A stretch of 64,000 nucleotides of DNA from Pseudomonas mandelii (lineage in GTDB: Bacteria > Pseudomonadota > Gammaproteobacteria > Pseudomonadales > Pseudomonadaceae): contig NZ_RCZA01000008.1 in assembly GCF_006438925.1 (NCBI RefSeq), positions 125,126-189,125 of the forward strand. The letters run 5' to 3'. The notes under the pieces are model-generated. The model did not search any database. It saw only the letters and a program-made list of their open reading frames with translations, and was not told where the DNA came from. A program made the position numbers and the translations under genes. How positions within the stretch are numbered: the stretch's first letter is position 1; the number at the start of each line of letters is the position of its first letter. Of this stretch, positions 49,323 through 58,443 are shown piece after piece.

Positions 49323-52235
49323 ATGCCGCTCGCCACGTTGATTCATCGCGCCAGTTTGCCCAGCCCGCAAGTGTCTGCGGAGCAAGCGCTTGAGCTGCTG
49401 ATAGCACATTACGGGCTGAGTGGAAAATTGCAGGCCCTCGGCAGCCAGCAGGATCTTAACTATCGGGTCGACAGCGACCAGGGGCGTTTTGTCCTGAAAA
49501 TCTGCCGTGGCGATTACTCGGCGCAGGAGCTGCACGCCCAGCACGCCGGGCTCAAACATTTGGGTGAACACCCCGATGTGCATGTACCACGAGTGATTCC
49601 CGCCAAAAACGGTGCAGACCTTCTCTCCCTGGAAGTCGGCGGCCAAACGGTGCATGTGCGCCTGCTCGATTACATCGAAGGCCAGTCGCTCACACACCTG
49701 GATCATCTGCCCGGTTCAGTGGTGGCCGGTTTTGGTCGACTCTGCGGTGAAATGGACCTGGCGCTGGCTGGTTTCGACCATCCGGGCCTTGAGCGCACCC
49801 TTCAATGGGACGCCCGCCACGCCAACGCGCTGATCGCGCATTTGCTGCCGGTCATCAAGGACGAGCAGCAACGCCGACTGATCGCCGATGCGGCTGAACA
49901 GGCCGAACGCCATCTGCAGCCGCTGGTGGATAAGTTGCCGGTGCAAGCGATTCACATGGATATCACCGACGACAACGTGGTGTGGCAGCGAGATTCGCAA
50001 CGCCAGTGGCAATTGCAGGGTGTGATCGATTTCGGCGACCTGGTTCGTACCTGGCGCATCACTGATCTGTCGGTGACCTGCGCGGCGCTGCTGCACCACG
50101 CTGATGGCGATCCGTTCTACATTTTGCCGGCGGTTCAGGCCTATCACGCTGTCAATCCGCTCACGGATGAAGAGCTACTGGCGCTCTGGCCACTGATCGT
50201 CGCCCGTGCGGCGGTGTTGGTGCTCAGCGGCGAACAGCAGGTCAGCATCGATCCTGGCAACGACTACAGCCGCGACAATCTCATCCACGAGTGGGAGATT
50301 TTCCGCGTCGCTACATCGGTGCCGTTGGCGTTGATGGAAGCGGCGATCCTGACCTCGGTCGGTCAGAGTCTGCCGAGCATCGGCAGCGAAGGCTTCGCGC
50401 CGCTACTGCCGAGTCTGGTGGGGCGTGAGTTTGCGTTGATCGATTTGGGCGTGCTCAGTCCGCATTTTGAGGCCGGCAACTGGGAACAAGAAGGGATCGA
50501 TCAACGTCTGTTGACCGAAGCCGCCGCGGCTCACGGTTTGGCGGCCAGTCGTTATGGGCAATATCGCTTGTCCCGCACCCGGCCGGACAGCGCCACTGAG
50601 CCGGACACGTGTCCATTGCACGTCGAATTGCGCGTGCCCCACGGCACGGCGGTCGAATCACCGTTTGCCGGGGTGGTGCATCAGCCAGCGGCGGGTGTGC
50701 TGCAACTGGACGGCCCGCAACTGAGCGTGCGCCTATGGGGCGTGACGCCGTCGCTGCACACGGGCGCGGCGCTGGTCAAAGGCCAGGTGCTGGGTTCCGC
50801 CAGCGGGCCGTTGATCGTACAGTTGTGCCGCGGCGCTTCGTTCACGGCGCCGATGTTTTGCACGCCGTCCCGCGCGGCGGCCTGGCAAGCGTTGTGCCCG
50901 TCCCCAGCTGCTCTGCTGGGGTTGGCCTGTGACGCTGAAGAAGAACTCGATTCGCAGACGTTGCTGGCGCGCCGTGACGCCAGTTTTGCCCGTACCCAGA
51001 AGCACTATTACGTCGACCCGCCGCGTATCGAACGCGGCTGGCGCAATCACCTGATCGACATGCAAGGCCGTTCCTACCTCGACATGCTCAACAACGTTGC
51101 GGTGCTTGGCCACGGTCATCCGCGCATGGCCGCTGTCGCCAGCCGTCAGTGGTCGCTGCTTAATACCAACTCGCGGTTCAACTACGCAGCGGTTGCTGAG
51201 TTTTCCGAGCGCTTGCTGAAGTTGTCGCCGGATTCCATGGACCGGGTGTTTCTGGTCAACAGTGGCAGCGAGGCCAATGACCTGGCAATCCGTCTGGCAT
51301 GGGCCTACAGCGGCGGTCGCGACATGCTCAGCGTGCTGGAGGCCTATCACGGCTGGACAGTAGGCGCGGACGCGGTCTCGACTTCGATTGCCGATAACCC
51401 GAAGGCCTTGAGCAGCCGTCCGGACTGGGTGCATCCGGTTACCGCGCCGAACACCTATCGCGGCGAATTCCGTGGACCGGATAGCGCGCCGGACTACGTG
51501 CGCAGCGTCGAACACAACCTGGCGAAAATTGCCGAGCAGAAACGTCAGCTGGCCGGTTTCATCTGTGAACCGGTGTATGGCAACGCCGGTGGTATCTCGC
51601 TGCCGCCGGGGTATTTGAAGCAGGTTTATGCGCTGGTTCGCGCTCAGGGCGGTGTCTGCATCGCCGACGAAGTGCAGGTCGGTTACGGCCGCATGGGCAA
51701 GTTTTTCTGGGGTTTCGAAGAACAGGGCGTGGTGCCGGACATCATCACCATGGCCAAAGGCATGGGCAACGGCCAGCCATTGGGCGCGGTGATCACCCGT
51801 CGGGAAATCGCCGAAGCGCTGGAGGCCGAGGGTTACTTCTTCTCGTCGGCCGGCGGCAGCCCGGTCAGTTGCCAGATCGGCATGGCAGTGCTGGATGTGA
51901 TGGAGGAAGAAAAGCTCTGGGAAAACGCTCAGGTCGTGGGCGGTTATTTCAAGGAGCGGCTTGAAGCGCTGATCGATATTCATCCGCTGGTGGGCGCGGT
52001 GCATGGTTCCGGCTTCTATCTAGGCGTCGAGTTGATCCGTAATCGCGAAACCCTGGAACCGGCAACCGAAGAAACAACGGCGCTGTGTGATCGATTGCGC
52101 GAGCTGGGGATCTTCATGCAGCCGACTGGCGATTACCTGAACATCCTCAAGATCAAACCGCCGATGGTGACCTCGCGTCAGAGCGTGGATTTCTTTGTCG
52201 ACATGCTGTCGAGGGTGCTCGCAGAGGGTCTGTAA
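49323..52235 (+). CDS. Three-domain protein: APH-like kinase, M23-like module, class III PLP aminotransferase/phospholyase
   Basis: 970 residues. Residues 1-~370 are an aminoglycoside/homoserine-kinase-like phosphotransferase with H211-D213 in IHMDITDDNVV and the DFG-like IDFGD (235-239). About 430-520 resembles a lysostaphin-type peptidase module (ESPFAGVVHQP, TGAALVKGQVLG), apparently without its metal site. About 550-970 is a class III aminotransferase with PLP lysine K812 in ITMAKGMGNGQPLG. In animals the separate homologues are hydroxylysine kinase and the phospholyases for phosphohydroxylysine and phosphoethanolamine, and bacterial fusions of the two have been noted. A phosphorylate-then-eliminate route for an amino-alcohol is therefore likely. 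It stands upstream of aguBA but is separated by a REP pair. Confidence 0.85.
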   Translation: MPLATLIHRASLPSPQVSAEQALELLIAHYGLSGKLQALGSQQDLNYRVDSDQGRFVLKICRGDYSAQELHAQHAGLKHLGEHPDVHVPRVIPAKNGADLLSLEVGGQTVHVRLLDYIEGQSLTHLDHLPGSVVAGFGRLCGEMDLALAGFDHPGLERTLQWDARHANALIAHLLPVIKDEQQRRLIADAAEQAERHLQPLVDKLPVQAIHMDITDDNVVWQRDSQRQWQLQGVIDFGDLVRTWRITDLSVTCAALLHHADGDPFYILPAVQAYHAVNPLTDEELLALWPLIVARAAVLVLSGEQQVSIDPGNDYSRDNLIHEWEIFRVATSVPLALMEAAILTSVGQSLPSIGSEGFAPLLPSLVGREFALIDLGVLSPHFEAGNWEQEGIDQRLLTEAAAAHGLAASRYGQYRLSRTRPDSATEPDTCPLHVELRVPHGTAVESPFAGVVHQPAAGVLQLDGPQLSVRLWGVTPSLHTGAALVKGQVLGSASGPLIVQLCRGASFTAPMFCTPSRAAAWQALCPSPAALLGLACDAEEELDSQTLLARRDASFARTQKHYYVDPPRIERGWRNHLIDMQGRSYLDMLNNVAVLGHGHPRMAAVASRQWSLLNTNSRFNYAAVAEFSERLLKLSPDSMDRVFLVNSGSEANDLAIRLAWAYSGGRDMLSVLEAYHGWTVGADAVSTSIADNPKALSSRPDWVHPVTAPNTYRGEFRGPDSAPDYVRSVEHNLAKIAEQKRQLAGFICEPVYGNAGGISLPPGYLKQVYALVRAQGGVCIADEVQVGYGRMGKFFWGFEEQGVVPDIITMAKGMGNGQPLGAVITRREIAEALEAEGYFFSSAGGSPVSCQIGMAVLDVMEEEKLWENAQVVGGYFKERLEALIDIHPLVGAVHGSGFYLGVELIRNRETLEPATEETTALCDRLRELGIFMQPTGDYLNILKIKPPMVTSRQSVDFFVDMLSRVLAEGL

Positions 52236-52537
52236 ACATCTATCTACTGTGGGAGCGAGCTTGCTCGCGATGAGGCCTTTTCAGTCAACATCAATGTTGA
52301 ATGTTAGTCCGCTATCGCGAGCAAGCTCGCTCCCACAGGGATAGTGTAAAGTTCGATTATTATCTGGGTTTCTTGAATTAATTTCGACAGGTGGATTGTT
52401 TTAAGCTTTAAAAGCCGATTTTTATCGGCTATAAAGTCACCGCTGCCCCGGTGTGGATTCACCACGCCCGGTGCTTCCCATTTCTGTCATTGGTCGATGC
52501 CACACTCGACCCTCAAGCAATTCCCCGGAGATGATTC
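52236..52537. other. Gap with REP pair and aguB upstream region
   Basis: 302 bases. After the REP pair comes an AT-richer stretch (52350-52440) with the inverted pair AAAAGCCGA/TCGGCTATAA, probably the promoter region of aguB. No coding frame. Confidence 0.5.
52248..52339. repeat. REP pair, family B
   Basis: GTGGGAGCGAGCTTGCTCGC and its inverted copy, with an inner ATCAATGTTGAATGTT segment. Confidence 0.87.
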
Positions 52538-53416
52538 ATGAGCCGTATCGTTACCGTCGCCGCCACCCAGATGGCCTGTTCCTGGGACCTTGAAGCCAAC
52601 ATCGAGACCGCTGAGAAGCTGGTCCGTGAGGCCGCGGCGAAAGGCGCGCAGATCATCCTGATTCAGGAACTGTTCGAGGCTCCGTACTTTTGCCAGAAGC
52701 CGAACCCGGATTACCTGCAGCTGGCCACGACCGTTGAAGACAACGTCGCCATCAAGCACTTCCAGAAAGTCGCCAAAGAGCTGCAAGTGGTTCTGCCGAT
52801 CAGCTTCTACGAACTGGCGGGCCGCGCGCGTTTCAACAGCATCGCGATTATCGATGCCGACGGCAGCAACCTCGGGATTTATCGTAAAAGCCATATCCCG
52901 GACGGCCCTGGCTACCACGAAAAGTATTACTTCAATCCGGGCGATACCGGTTTCAAAGTCTGGAACACCCGTTACGCGAAAATCGGCGTGGGTATCTGCT
53001 GGGACCAGTGGTTCCCGGAATGCGCCCGCAGCATGGCGTTGCTCGGTGCAGAAATCCTGTTCTACCCAACCGCGATCGGCAGCGAGCCACACGACAAGAC
53101 CATTTCGTCCCGTGATCACTGGCAGCGCGTGCAACAAGGCCATGCCGGCGCCAACCTGATGCCGCTGATCGCCAGCAACCGCATCGGCAACGAAGAGCAG
53201 GACGGTTACGACATTACGTTCTACGGCTCGTCGTTCATCGCCAACCAGTTCGGCGAGAAGGTTCAAGAACTCAACGAAACCGAAGAAGGCATACTGGTTC
53301 ACAGTTTCGACCTCGACGAGCTGGAGCACATCCGTAGCGCGTGGGGTTCGTTCCGTGATCGTCGCCCGAACCTGTACGGCGCCATCAAAACCCTCGACGG
53401 TTCCCTGGAGTCCTGA
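52538..53416 (+). CDS. aguB: N-carbamoylputrescine amidase
   Basis: 292 residues, nitrilase superfamily. The catalytic triad is E44 (IQELFEAPYFC), K117 (RKSHIPDGPGYHEKYYF) and C154 (GVGICWDQWFPE). It converts N-carbamoylputrescine to putrescine, the second step after agmatine deiminase. aguA follows four bases after its stop. No aguR repressor gene is adjacent, unlike the P. aeruginosa locus. Confidence 0.95.
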   Translation: MSRIVTVAATQMACSWDLEANIETAEKLVREAAAKGAQIILIQELFEAPYFCQKPNPDYLQLATTVEDNVAIKHFQKVAKELQVVLPISFYELAGRARFNSIAIIDADGSNLGIYRKSHIPDGPGYHEKYYFNPGDTGFKVWNTRYAKIGVGICWDQWFPECARSMALLGAEILFYPTAIGSEPHDKTISSRDHWQRVQQGHAGANLMPLIASNRIGNEEQDGYDITFYGSSFIANQFGEKVQELNETEEGILVHSFDLDELEHIRSAWGSFRDRRPNLYGAIKTLDGSLES

Positions 53417-53420
53417 TCGT

Positions 53421-54527
53421 ATGACCACTTTGCACAGTACGCCTCGCGCCGACGGCTTTTACATGCCCGCCGAATGGGCGCCACAAACCCAAACCTGGAT
53501 GATCTGGCCCGAGCGCCCGGACAACTGGCGTCTGGGTGGCAAACCGGCGCAAGCCGCGCACGTCGCGGTAGCCAAAGCCATTGCGCGTTTTGAACCGGTG
53601 ACCGTGGCGGTTTCCGCCGGCCAATACGAAAACGCCCGTGCCCGTCTGGACGTGCCGAATATTCGTGTGGTGGAAATGTCCAGCGACGACGCCTGGGTTC
53701 GCGACACTGGCCCGACGTTTGTCATCAATAACGGTGGCGAAGTCCGTGGTGTGAATTGGGACTTCAACGCGTGGGGCGGTTTCGACGGGGGGCTGTACTC
53801 GCCGTGGAATCGCGATTCGCAGGTGGGCGGCAAAATCCTCGAGATCGAGCGCAGCCAGCGCTACCGCACCGAGGGCTTTGTGCTTGAAGGCGGTTCGATT
53901 CACGTCGATGGTGAAGGCACGCTGATCACCACCGAAGAATGCCTGCTTAACCGCAATCGCAATCCGCACATGAACCGTGCAGAGATCGAAGCGGTGCTCA
54001 GCGCGAATCTGGCTGTGGATAAAATCATCTGGCTGCCGGACGGTTTGTTCAACGACGAAACCGACGGCCATGTGGATAACTTCTGCTGCTACGTGCGTCC
54101 GGGCGAAGTGTTGCTGGCCTGGACCGATGACCCGCAGGACCCGAACTACCCGCGCTGCCAGGCGGCGATGAAAGTGCTGGAAAGCAGCACCGACGCCAAG
54201 GGTCGCCCATTTACGGTGCACAAGATGCCGATTCCGGGGCCGCTGTATGCGACCGAAGAAGAGTGCGCGGGTGTTGATCCGGTGGACGGGACTCAGGAAC
54301 GTAATCCGACCGTGCGTCTGGCCGGTTCCTACGTGAACTTTCTGATCGTTAACGGCGGCATCATCGCGCCGAGCTTTGACGATCCGCTGGACGGTCCGGC
54401 TAAAGAGATTTTGCAGGCGCTGTTCCCGCAGCACGAAGTGGTGATGGTGCCCGGCCGCGAACTGTTACTGGGAGGCGGAAATATCCACTGCCTTACCCAA
54501 CAACAGCCAGCACCGCACAAGGAGTGA
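53421..54527 (+). CDS. aguA: Agmatine deiminase
   Basis: 368 residues, peptidyl-arginine-deiminase-like fold. The catalytic cysteine is C357 in LLGGGNIHCLTQQ. The substrate-site segments DAWVRDTGPTFV, EGGSIHVDGEG and DETDGHVDNF are intact. It converts agmatine to N-carbamoylputrescine. The start at 53421 is close to the end of aguB (GGAG in the last aguB codons). The operon is closed by a strong terminator. Confidence 0.95.
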   Translation: MTTLHSTPRADGFYMPAEWAPQTQTWMIWPERPDNWRLGGKPAQAAHVAVAKAIARFEPVTVAVSAGQYENARARLDVPNIRVVEMSSDDAWVRDTGPTFVINNGGEVRGVNWDFNAWGGFDGGLYSPWNRDSQVGGKILEIERSQRYRTEGFVLEGGSIHVDGEGTLITTEECLLNRNRNPHMNRAEIEAVLSANLAVDKIIWLPDGLFNDETDGHVDNFCCYVRPGEVLLAWTDDPQDPNYPRCQAAMKVLESSTDAKGRPFTVHKMPIPGPLYATEEECAGVDPVDGTQERNPTVRLAGSYVNFLIVNGGIIAPSFDDPLDGPAKEILQALFPQHEVVMVPGRELLLGGGNIHCLTQQQPAPHKE

Positions 54528-54597
54528 GTGGGGTTGTAACAGCTTGAGTTGATTGCAAAATAATTCAGGCAAACGTTTTCACTCACGGTCTAGCAGA

Positions 54598-54631
54598 AAG
54601 CCCGCAGCCCTACAGGACTGCGGGCTTTTTT
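54598..54631 (+). terminator. Terminator of aguBA
   Basis: AAAGCCCGCAG and CTGCGGGCTTTTTT form a stem with a 9-base loop and T run. Confidence 0.92.
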
Positions 54632-54771
54632 GTATCCGCTTGTCGACAGTTGCGAAACCTTGGCACAGCTCTTGTATCTCTCATGGTGCAAAACAGGGAG
54701 GGGAGAACTGCGATGTTCTGTCATAAACCTTGGATAAGTTAGCCGCTCACAAACCAGGAGAGAGCGCGGAA

Positions 54772-54984
54772 ATGAACGCCGAAATGAATGTGGTGAGCGA
54801 GCGGGCGTTGCATCCCCTGGCAGTAAACAGCGAATCGCTCCAGGTCCTGGCGCACTGGTTGAAGTCCAATGGAACGCGTCAGATCAGAGAACCTGATCCG
54901 CGCCGGATGATGATCGAACGCTACCCCGCTGGTTTATTCAGCGAAGCGGAGCTGGAAGCGTTGTGGGATGTGATGGAAGGATAA
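54772..54984 (+). CDS. Small conserved hypothetical protein
   Basis: 70 residues, acidic C-terminus (FSEAELEALWDVMEG), no membrane segment and no recognised family. An AGGAGAG lies 9-10 bases before the ATG at 54772; a second ATG four codons later is an alternative. It has its own upstream region and its own terminator, so it is likely a real monocistronic gene. Confidence 0.65.
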   Translation: MNAEMNVVSERALHPLAVNSESLQVLAHWLKSNGTRQIREPDPRRMMIERYPAGLFSEAELEALWDVMEG

Positions 54985-55005
54985 GAAGAAAAACAACGGA
55001 TTGAT

Positions 55006-55036
55006 AAAAGCGCTGCCGGGATGGCGGCGCTTTTTT
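55006..55036 (+). terminator. Terminator of the small hypothetical gene
   Basis: AAAAGCGCTGCC and GGCGGCGCTTTTTT pair around GGGAT with one bulge, followed by Ts. Confidence 0.82.
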
Positions 55037-55072
55037 ATGCCTGTAGGTTTTTTGTGATCACTGCAGACCCAA

Positions 55073-55164
55073 TGTGGGAGCGAGCTTGCTCGCGATGGCG
55101 GTGGATCAGTCGACATCGATGTTGACTGCCCAGCCGCCATCGCGAGCAAGCTCGCTCCCACAGG
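55073..55164. repeat. REP pair, family B
   Basis: GTGGGAGCGAGCTTGCTCGC and inverted copy. The arms extend through CGATGGCGG/CCGCCATCG. Confidence 0.88.
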
Positions 55165-55176
55165 GTTTTGCGGTGT

Positions 55177-57267
55177 TTAGAAGCTGTAGGTCCCGGTCAC
55201 GACCAGGCTACGCGGTTCGCCCGGTTGAATCTGCGCCGCACTGGTGGCCGACGAGTAATAAGTCTTGTCGCTGATGTTGTTCAGCGCCGCGCGTAAATCC
55301 CAATCCTTCTGCCGGAACCCGGCCAGTGCATCCCAACGGCCATAACCCGGCAGCACGGTGGTGTTGAGGTTGTCGGCATAACGCTGGCCGACCAGGGTCA
55401 GACCGGTTTCGGCGTACCAGCCCATTTCCGGTTTCCAGGTCAGGAACAGGCTGCCGTTATGCTTGGCCACGTTGCTGATGCGTTTGCCTTCAAAGCCGTT
55501 GTTGTCCTTTTCGACCGTCGCGTCCTGCACACCCACGCCACCGCGCACGTACCAGTTGCCAGCGATCTTGCCGGTACCGGTCAGCTCAATCCCGCGGGAA
55601 CGTTGCACGCCGGTCATCAAGGTGACGGTCGGATCGTTGGGATCGCTGGTACGGCGGTTGTAGAGTTCCAGTTCGTAGATCGCCAGCGTGGTGCTCAGGC
55701 GATCATCGAGCCAATCGCTCTTCACCCCGATTTCTTTTTGCTTGGTCAGCTCGGGACTCAGGTCGTTGCTGTTGCCGGTGGCGCCGGGGGTGATACCGAT
55801 CAAACCACCGCCGACCGGGGAAAAGGTCTTGGTCCAGGAGGCGTAGAAGGAATGATTCTGCAGCGGCGTCCATACCAGTCCTACACGCGGGCTGGTGCTA
55901 TGGCTGTCGCGATCTTCGGAAATGTCCCGCAGCTTGTTGGTCGACTCGATGTCGAAGGTGTCGTAACGCAAGCCGGCCAACAGTTGCCATTGATCATTCA
56001 GGCGCAGTTGATCCTGCACGTACACTGCACGGCTTTCGACTTCGGTGTGAGTGCTGCTGGACACTTGCATCCGCCCGGTGTGGCGCAAATTGCGGTCGGG
56101 ATTGTACAGGTCCAGTGCCGGTACAGGCTGAGTCCCGCGTCCGGTGGCCGCGTTGTACAACGTAGGGTCGCGCCGCTGGCTGCCGATTTCAATGCCGGTC
56201 AGCAAGCGATGCTCAAGGCCGAACGTGTCGAAACCGCCTTCCAGTTCGACGTTGTTGTAGACGTTGCGTGTGGTCAGGTCCTGTTGCCAGTGCTGGCGCG
56301 TCACCTTGTTGGTCGTCGGGGTGTAGCCAGTCAGGTAGGTGTTGTCGAAATCGCTGTTGAGCTTGAACACGCCCAATGTGTGGCGCAGCTGCCAGTTATC
56401 GCTGAGCTCATAACTGAGCTTCGAGCGCAGGGATTGTGACTTGTCGTCGATGAAATCGTGTTCGCTACCGTAGGTCGTATCCCGTCCTACGTCCGCAGGG
56501 CGTCCGTTTACACCGGGGATGCCGCGATCCGGCGTACGGTTGTAGCGGCTGTATTCGTACTGCACCAGCCAGTTCAGGTCCGGCGTCAGTTGCCAGCTCA
56601 TCGACGGAGCGAACAGTTGGCGATTGCCGCTCACGCCGTCGCGGAAGCTGTTTTGATCCATGTTGCCCATGTTCAGGCGCAGGCTGATGTTCTCGCTCGG
56701 GTCGGTGCTGAGGTCGGCGTAGAGGCTGCGCAGATCATCGCTGCCGCCCTGGGCCTCGAGGGTCGAGCGGCGACCGAATTCGGGCAGTTTGCTGACCCGA
56801 TTGACGATCCCGCCCTGACTGCCACGGCCATACAAAACAGCGGCCGGACCTTTGAGGACTTCGATGCGTTCGATGTTGTGCAAATCGCGCACGTATTGGC
56901 TGTCGTCACGGATGCCGTCGAGGTAGAAGTCGTTGCTGGCGTCGAAACCGCGGATGCGCAGGCTGTCGAAGCGAGTGTCGGCGCCGCTGCTGACGTTGGG
57001 GATGCCGCTCAGCGCGGTGCCCAGATCGTTGGTGCCGTAATCCACGACGTTCGCGGTTTTGATCGAGTCGATGGCTTGTGGAACGTAGCGCACCGGCGTG
57101 GCGGTGCGGGTCGCGGTGCTGGTTTCCTTCACGCGCGTGTCATCGGCTTCAACTTCGGCGCTGATCGACGTCTCGGGTAAAACAGTGGTGGCGGCGCAGG
57201 TAAAACCGGCAGAGAGAAATGCAGAAAGCCCAAGGGTGACGGGCGTGAGGCGAAAGGGGGCGGGCAT
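55177..57267 (-). CDS. TonB-dependent siderophore receptor
   Basis: 696 residues, outer-membrane ferric-siderophore receptor. Signal peptide to about residue 25, plug domain with GADTRFDSLRIRGFDASNDF and VLKGPAAVLYGRGSQGGIVN, 22-strand barrel ending in the C-terminal phenylalanine (VVTGTYSF). A TonB box is not obvious; ETSISAEV is a candidate region. A Fur-like site lies about 40 bases upstream. The siderophore cannot be named from sequence alone; the layout is of the FhuA/FiuA-like catecholate/hydroxamate receptor group. Confidence 0.9.
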   Translation of the reverse strand: MPAPFRLTPVTLGLSAFLSAGFTCAATTVLPETSISAEVEADDTRVKETSTATRTATPVRYVPQAIDSIKTANVVDYGTNDLGTALSGIPNVSSGADTRFDSLRIRGFDASNDFYLDGIRDDSQYVRDLHNIERIEVLKGPAAVLYGRGSQGGIVNRVSKLPEFGRRSTLEAQGGSDDLRSLYADLSTDPSENISLRLNMGNMDQNSFRDGVSGNRQLFAPSMSWQLTPDLNWLVQYEYSRYNRTPDRGIPGVNGRPADVGRDTTYGSEHDFIDDKSQSLRSKLSYELSDNWQLRHTLGVFKLNSDFDNTYLTGYTPTTNKVTRQHWQQDLTTRNVYNNVELEGGFDTFGLEHRLLTGIEIGSQRRDPTLYNAATGRGTQPVPALDLYNPDRNLRHTGRMQVSSSTHTEVESRAVYVQDQLRLNDQWQLLAGLRYDTFDIESTNKLRDISEDRDSHSTSPRVGLVWTPLQNHSFYASWTKTFSPVGGGLIGITPGATGNSNDLSPELTKQKEIGVKSDWLDDRLSTTLAIYELELYNRRTSDPNDPTVTLMTGVQRSRGIELTGTGKIAGNWYVRGGVGVQDATVEKDNNGFEGKRISNVAKHNGSLFLTWKPEMGWYAETGLTLVGQRYADNLNTTVLPGYGRWDALAGFRQKDWDLRAALNNISDKTYYSSATSAAQIQPGEPRSLVVTGTYSF

Positions 57268-57307
57268 CTGAAGCGCATCCGAAAGGGTGGAGAAACTCGA
57301 GGGTGCG

Positions 57308-57326
57308 AATGGTAATGCTTGTTATT
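57308..57326. promoter_or_regulatory. Fur-box-like site upstream of the TonB receptor
   Basis: AATGGTAATGCTTGTTATT matches the palindromic AATGATAAT-type Fur consensus at about 14 of 19 positions and sits in the receptor promoter region. Iron repression is expected for this gene class. Confidence 0.55.
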
Positions 57327-57521
57327 TACTTCCGTTAATTATTCTTGAAAGGTTTCGCTGTTTGATTATTTCGAATTGTGTCGAGATGGCTACAGTGGAG
57401 CCGTGAGGCCATTCGACCGATTCCTGAAACAGACTGAAAGCCATTGCAGCGTTTTTCAGAAACGGGAGGAGGACTAATCTGCCGGCATCTGTTTTTCCTA
57501 CGCTTTTGCCGGAGTCTTCTC

Positions 57522-58193
57522 ATGATCCTTCACTACATTTACGACCCGTTATGCGGCTGGTGCTATGGCGCAAAACCGTTGGTGCAAGCCGCTCAGGCTG
57601 TGTTGCCAGTGATCGCCCACGGCGGCGGCATGATGACCGGCGCCAACCGCCAGACCGTTTCGCCACAACTGCGCAACTACGTGATACCCCACGACCGACG
57701 CATTGCCGAGTACACCGGCCAGCCGTTCGGCGAGGCGTATTTCGAAGGATTGCTGCGCGATGAGACAGCGGTGTTCGATTCCGCACCGCCGATTGCCGCG
57801 GTGCTGGCAGCCGAGCAGATCGCCGGCCGAGGACTGGCGTTGCTGGGGCGTTTGCAGTGTGCTCACTACGAGGAAGGTCGACGCATTGCCGATGAAGCGG
57901 TCCTGTTTGAACTCGCACAAGACATCGGTCTGGAACCCCAGGCGTTCCAGGCTGCTTTCAACAAAGCTGAAACCGATCGCCACATCAAGGACAGTCGAGC
58001 ATTCCTGGCCGAGGTGGGCGGTCAGGGTTTCCCGACCTTCGCCCTGGAACACAACGGCCAATTCAACCTGATCGATATCAGCCCGTGGCTCGGCAAGCCG
58101 CAAGCCTTCGTGGCATGGCTGAGTCAGTCGCTTCCCGGACAAGCGTCATCTTTGGAGCTTCAAGCCTGTGGCCTGAACGGCTGCGCCCACTGA
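57522..58193 (+). CDS. DsbA-family thioredoxin-like protein, cytoplasmic
   Basis: 223 residues. CGWC at 11-14 in YDPLCGWCYGAKPLV is the active-site motif, and GGQGFPTFALE contains the cis-proline. There is no signal peptide, so it is probably cytoplasmic, like FrnE/2-hydroxychromene isomerase relatives. GGAG precedes the ATG at 57522; the frame opens earlier without support. The C-terminus adds two cysteines (ACGLNGCAH). It is divergent from the TonB receptor. Confidence 0.82.
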   Translation: MILHYIYDPLCGWCYGAKPLVQAAQAVLPVIAHGGGMMTGANRQTVSPQLRNYVIPHDRRIAEYTGQPFGEAYFEGLLRDETAVFDSAPPIAAVLAAEQIAGRGLALLGRLQCAHYEEGRRIADEAVLFELAQDIGLEPQAFQAAFNKAETDRHIKDSRAFLAEVGGQGFPTFALEHNGQFNLIDISPWLGKPQAFVAWLSQSLPGQASSLELQACGLNGCAH

Positions 58194-58247
58194 CGTCGAC
58201 AAGTGATTTCTTAGACGTTTCCACATATTTACAGACGATTCATGAAA

Positions 58248-58277
58248 TTGACACATCGTTAAGGGCGCGGCTAGGAT
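58248..58277 (+). promoter_or_regulatory. Consensus sigma-70 promoter of the candidate sRNA
   Basis: Perfect -35 TTGACA (58248-58253), 18-base spacer, -10 TAGGAT (58272-58277). It does not lead to a coding frame but to a terminator 40-80 bases on. Confidence 0.72.
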
Positions 58278-58283
58278 TCGCCC

Positions 58284-58361
58284 CACGCCTGTGGCTAACC
58301 GCCATGATCCTAAAATAACAAAAAGGCCCGCCACGATTTCTTCGTGCGCGGGCCTTTTTGT
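58284..58361 (+). ncRNA. Candidate small RNA upstream of the OprD porin
   Basis: Expected transcript of about 78 nt from the consensus promoter to a strong intrinsic terminator. The 5' part (CGCCCCACGCCTGTGGCTAA) can form a small hairpin. The middle (ATCCTAAAATAACAAAAA) is A-rich and unstructured, as in Hfq-binding sRNAs. The 3' end is the terminator stem plus T run. No plausible ORF. The alternative is a premature-termination leader of the porin gene, since the porin starts 82 bases downstream. Confidence 0.55.
58319..58361 (+). terminator. Strong intrinsic terminator before the porin
   Basis: AAAAAGGCCCGC(C)ACGA and TCGTGCGCGGGCCTTTTT form a long stem with a TTTCT loop. It ends either the candidate sRNA or the DsbA-like gene. 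Confidence 0.9.
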
Positions 58362-58443
58362 TTGGGGTGAAAAAAGAGTGCGATAGCGCCGTTTCAGCCG
58401 TTCGACACAGCGCGTATCAACCGGTCATAAGGAAAAGAACAAA

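Noticed and set aside
5704..55164. Several short frames beginning MGASLLA(K/M)
   Set aside because: All start inside family B REP copies, whose sequence ATGGGAGCGAGCCTGCTCGC happens to translate that way. They are repeats, not genes.
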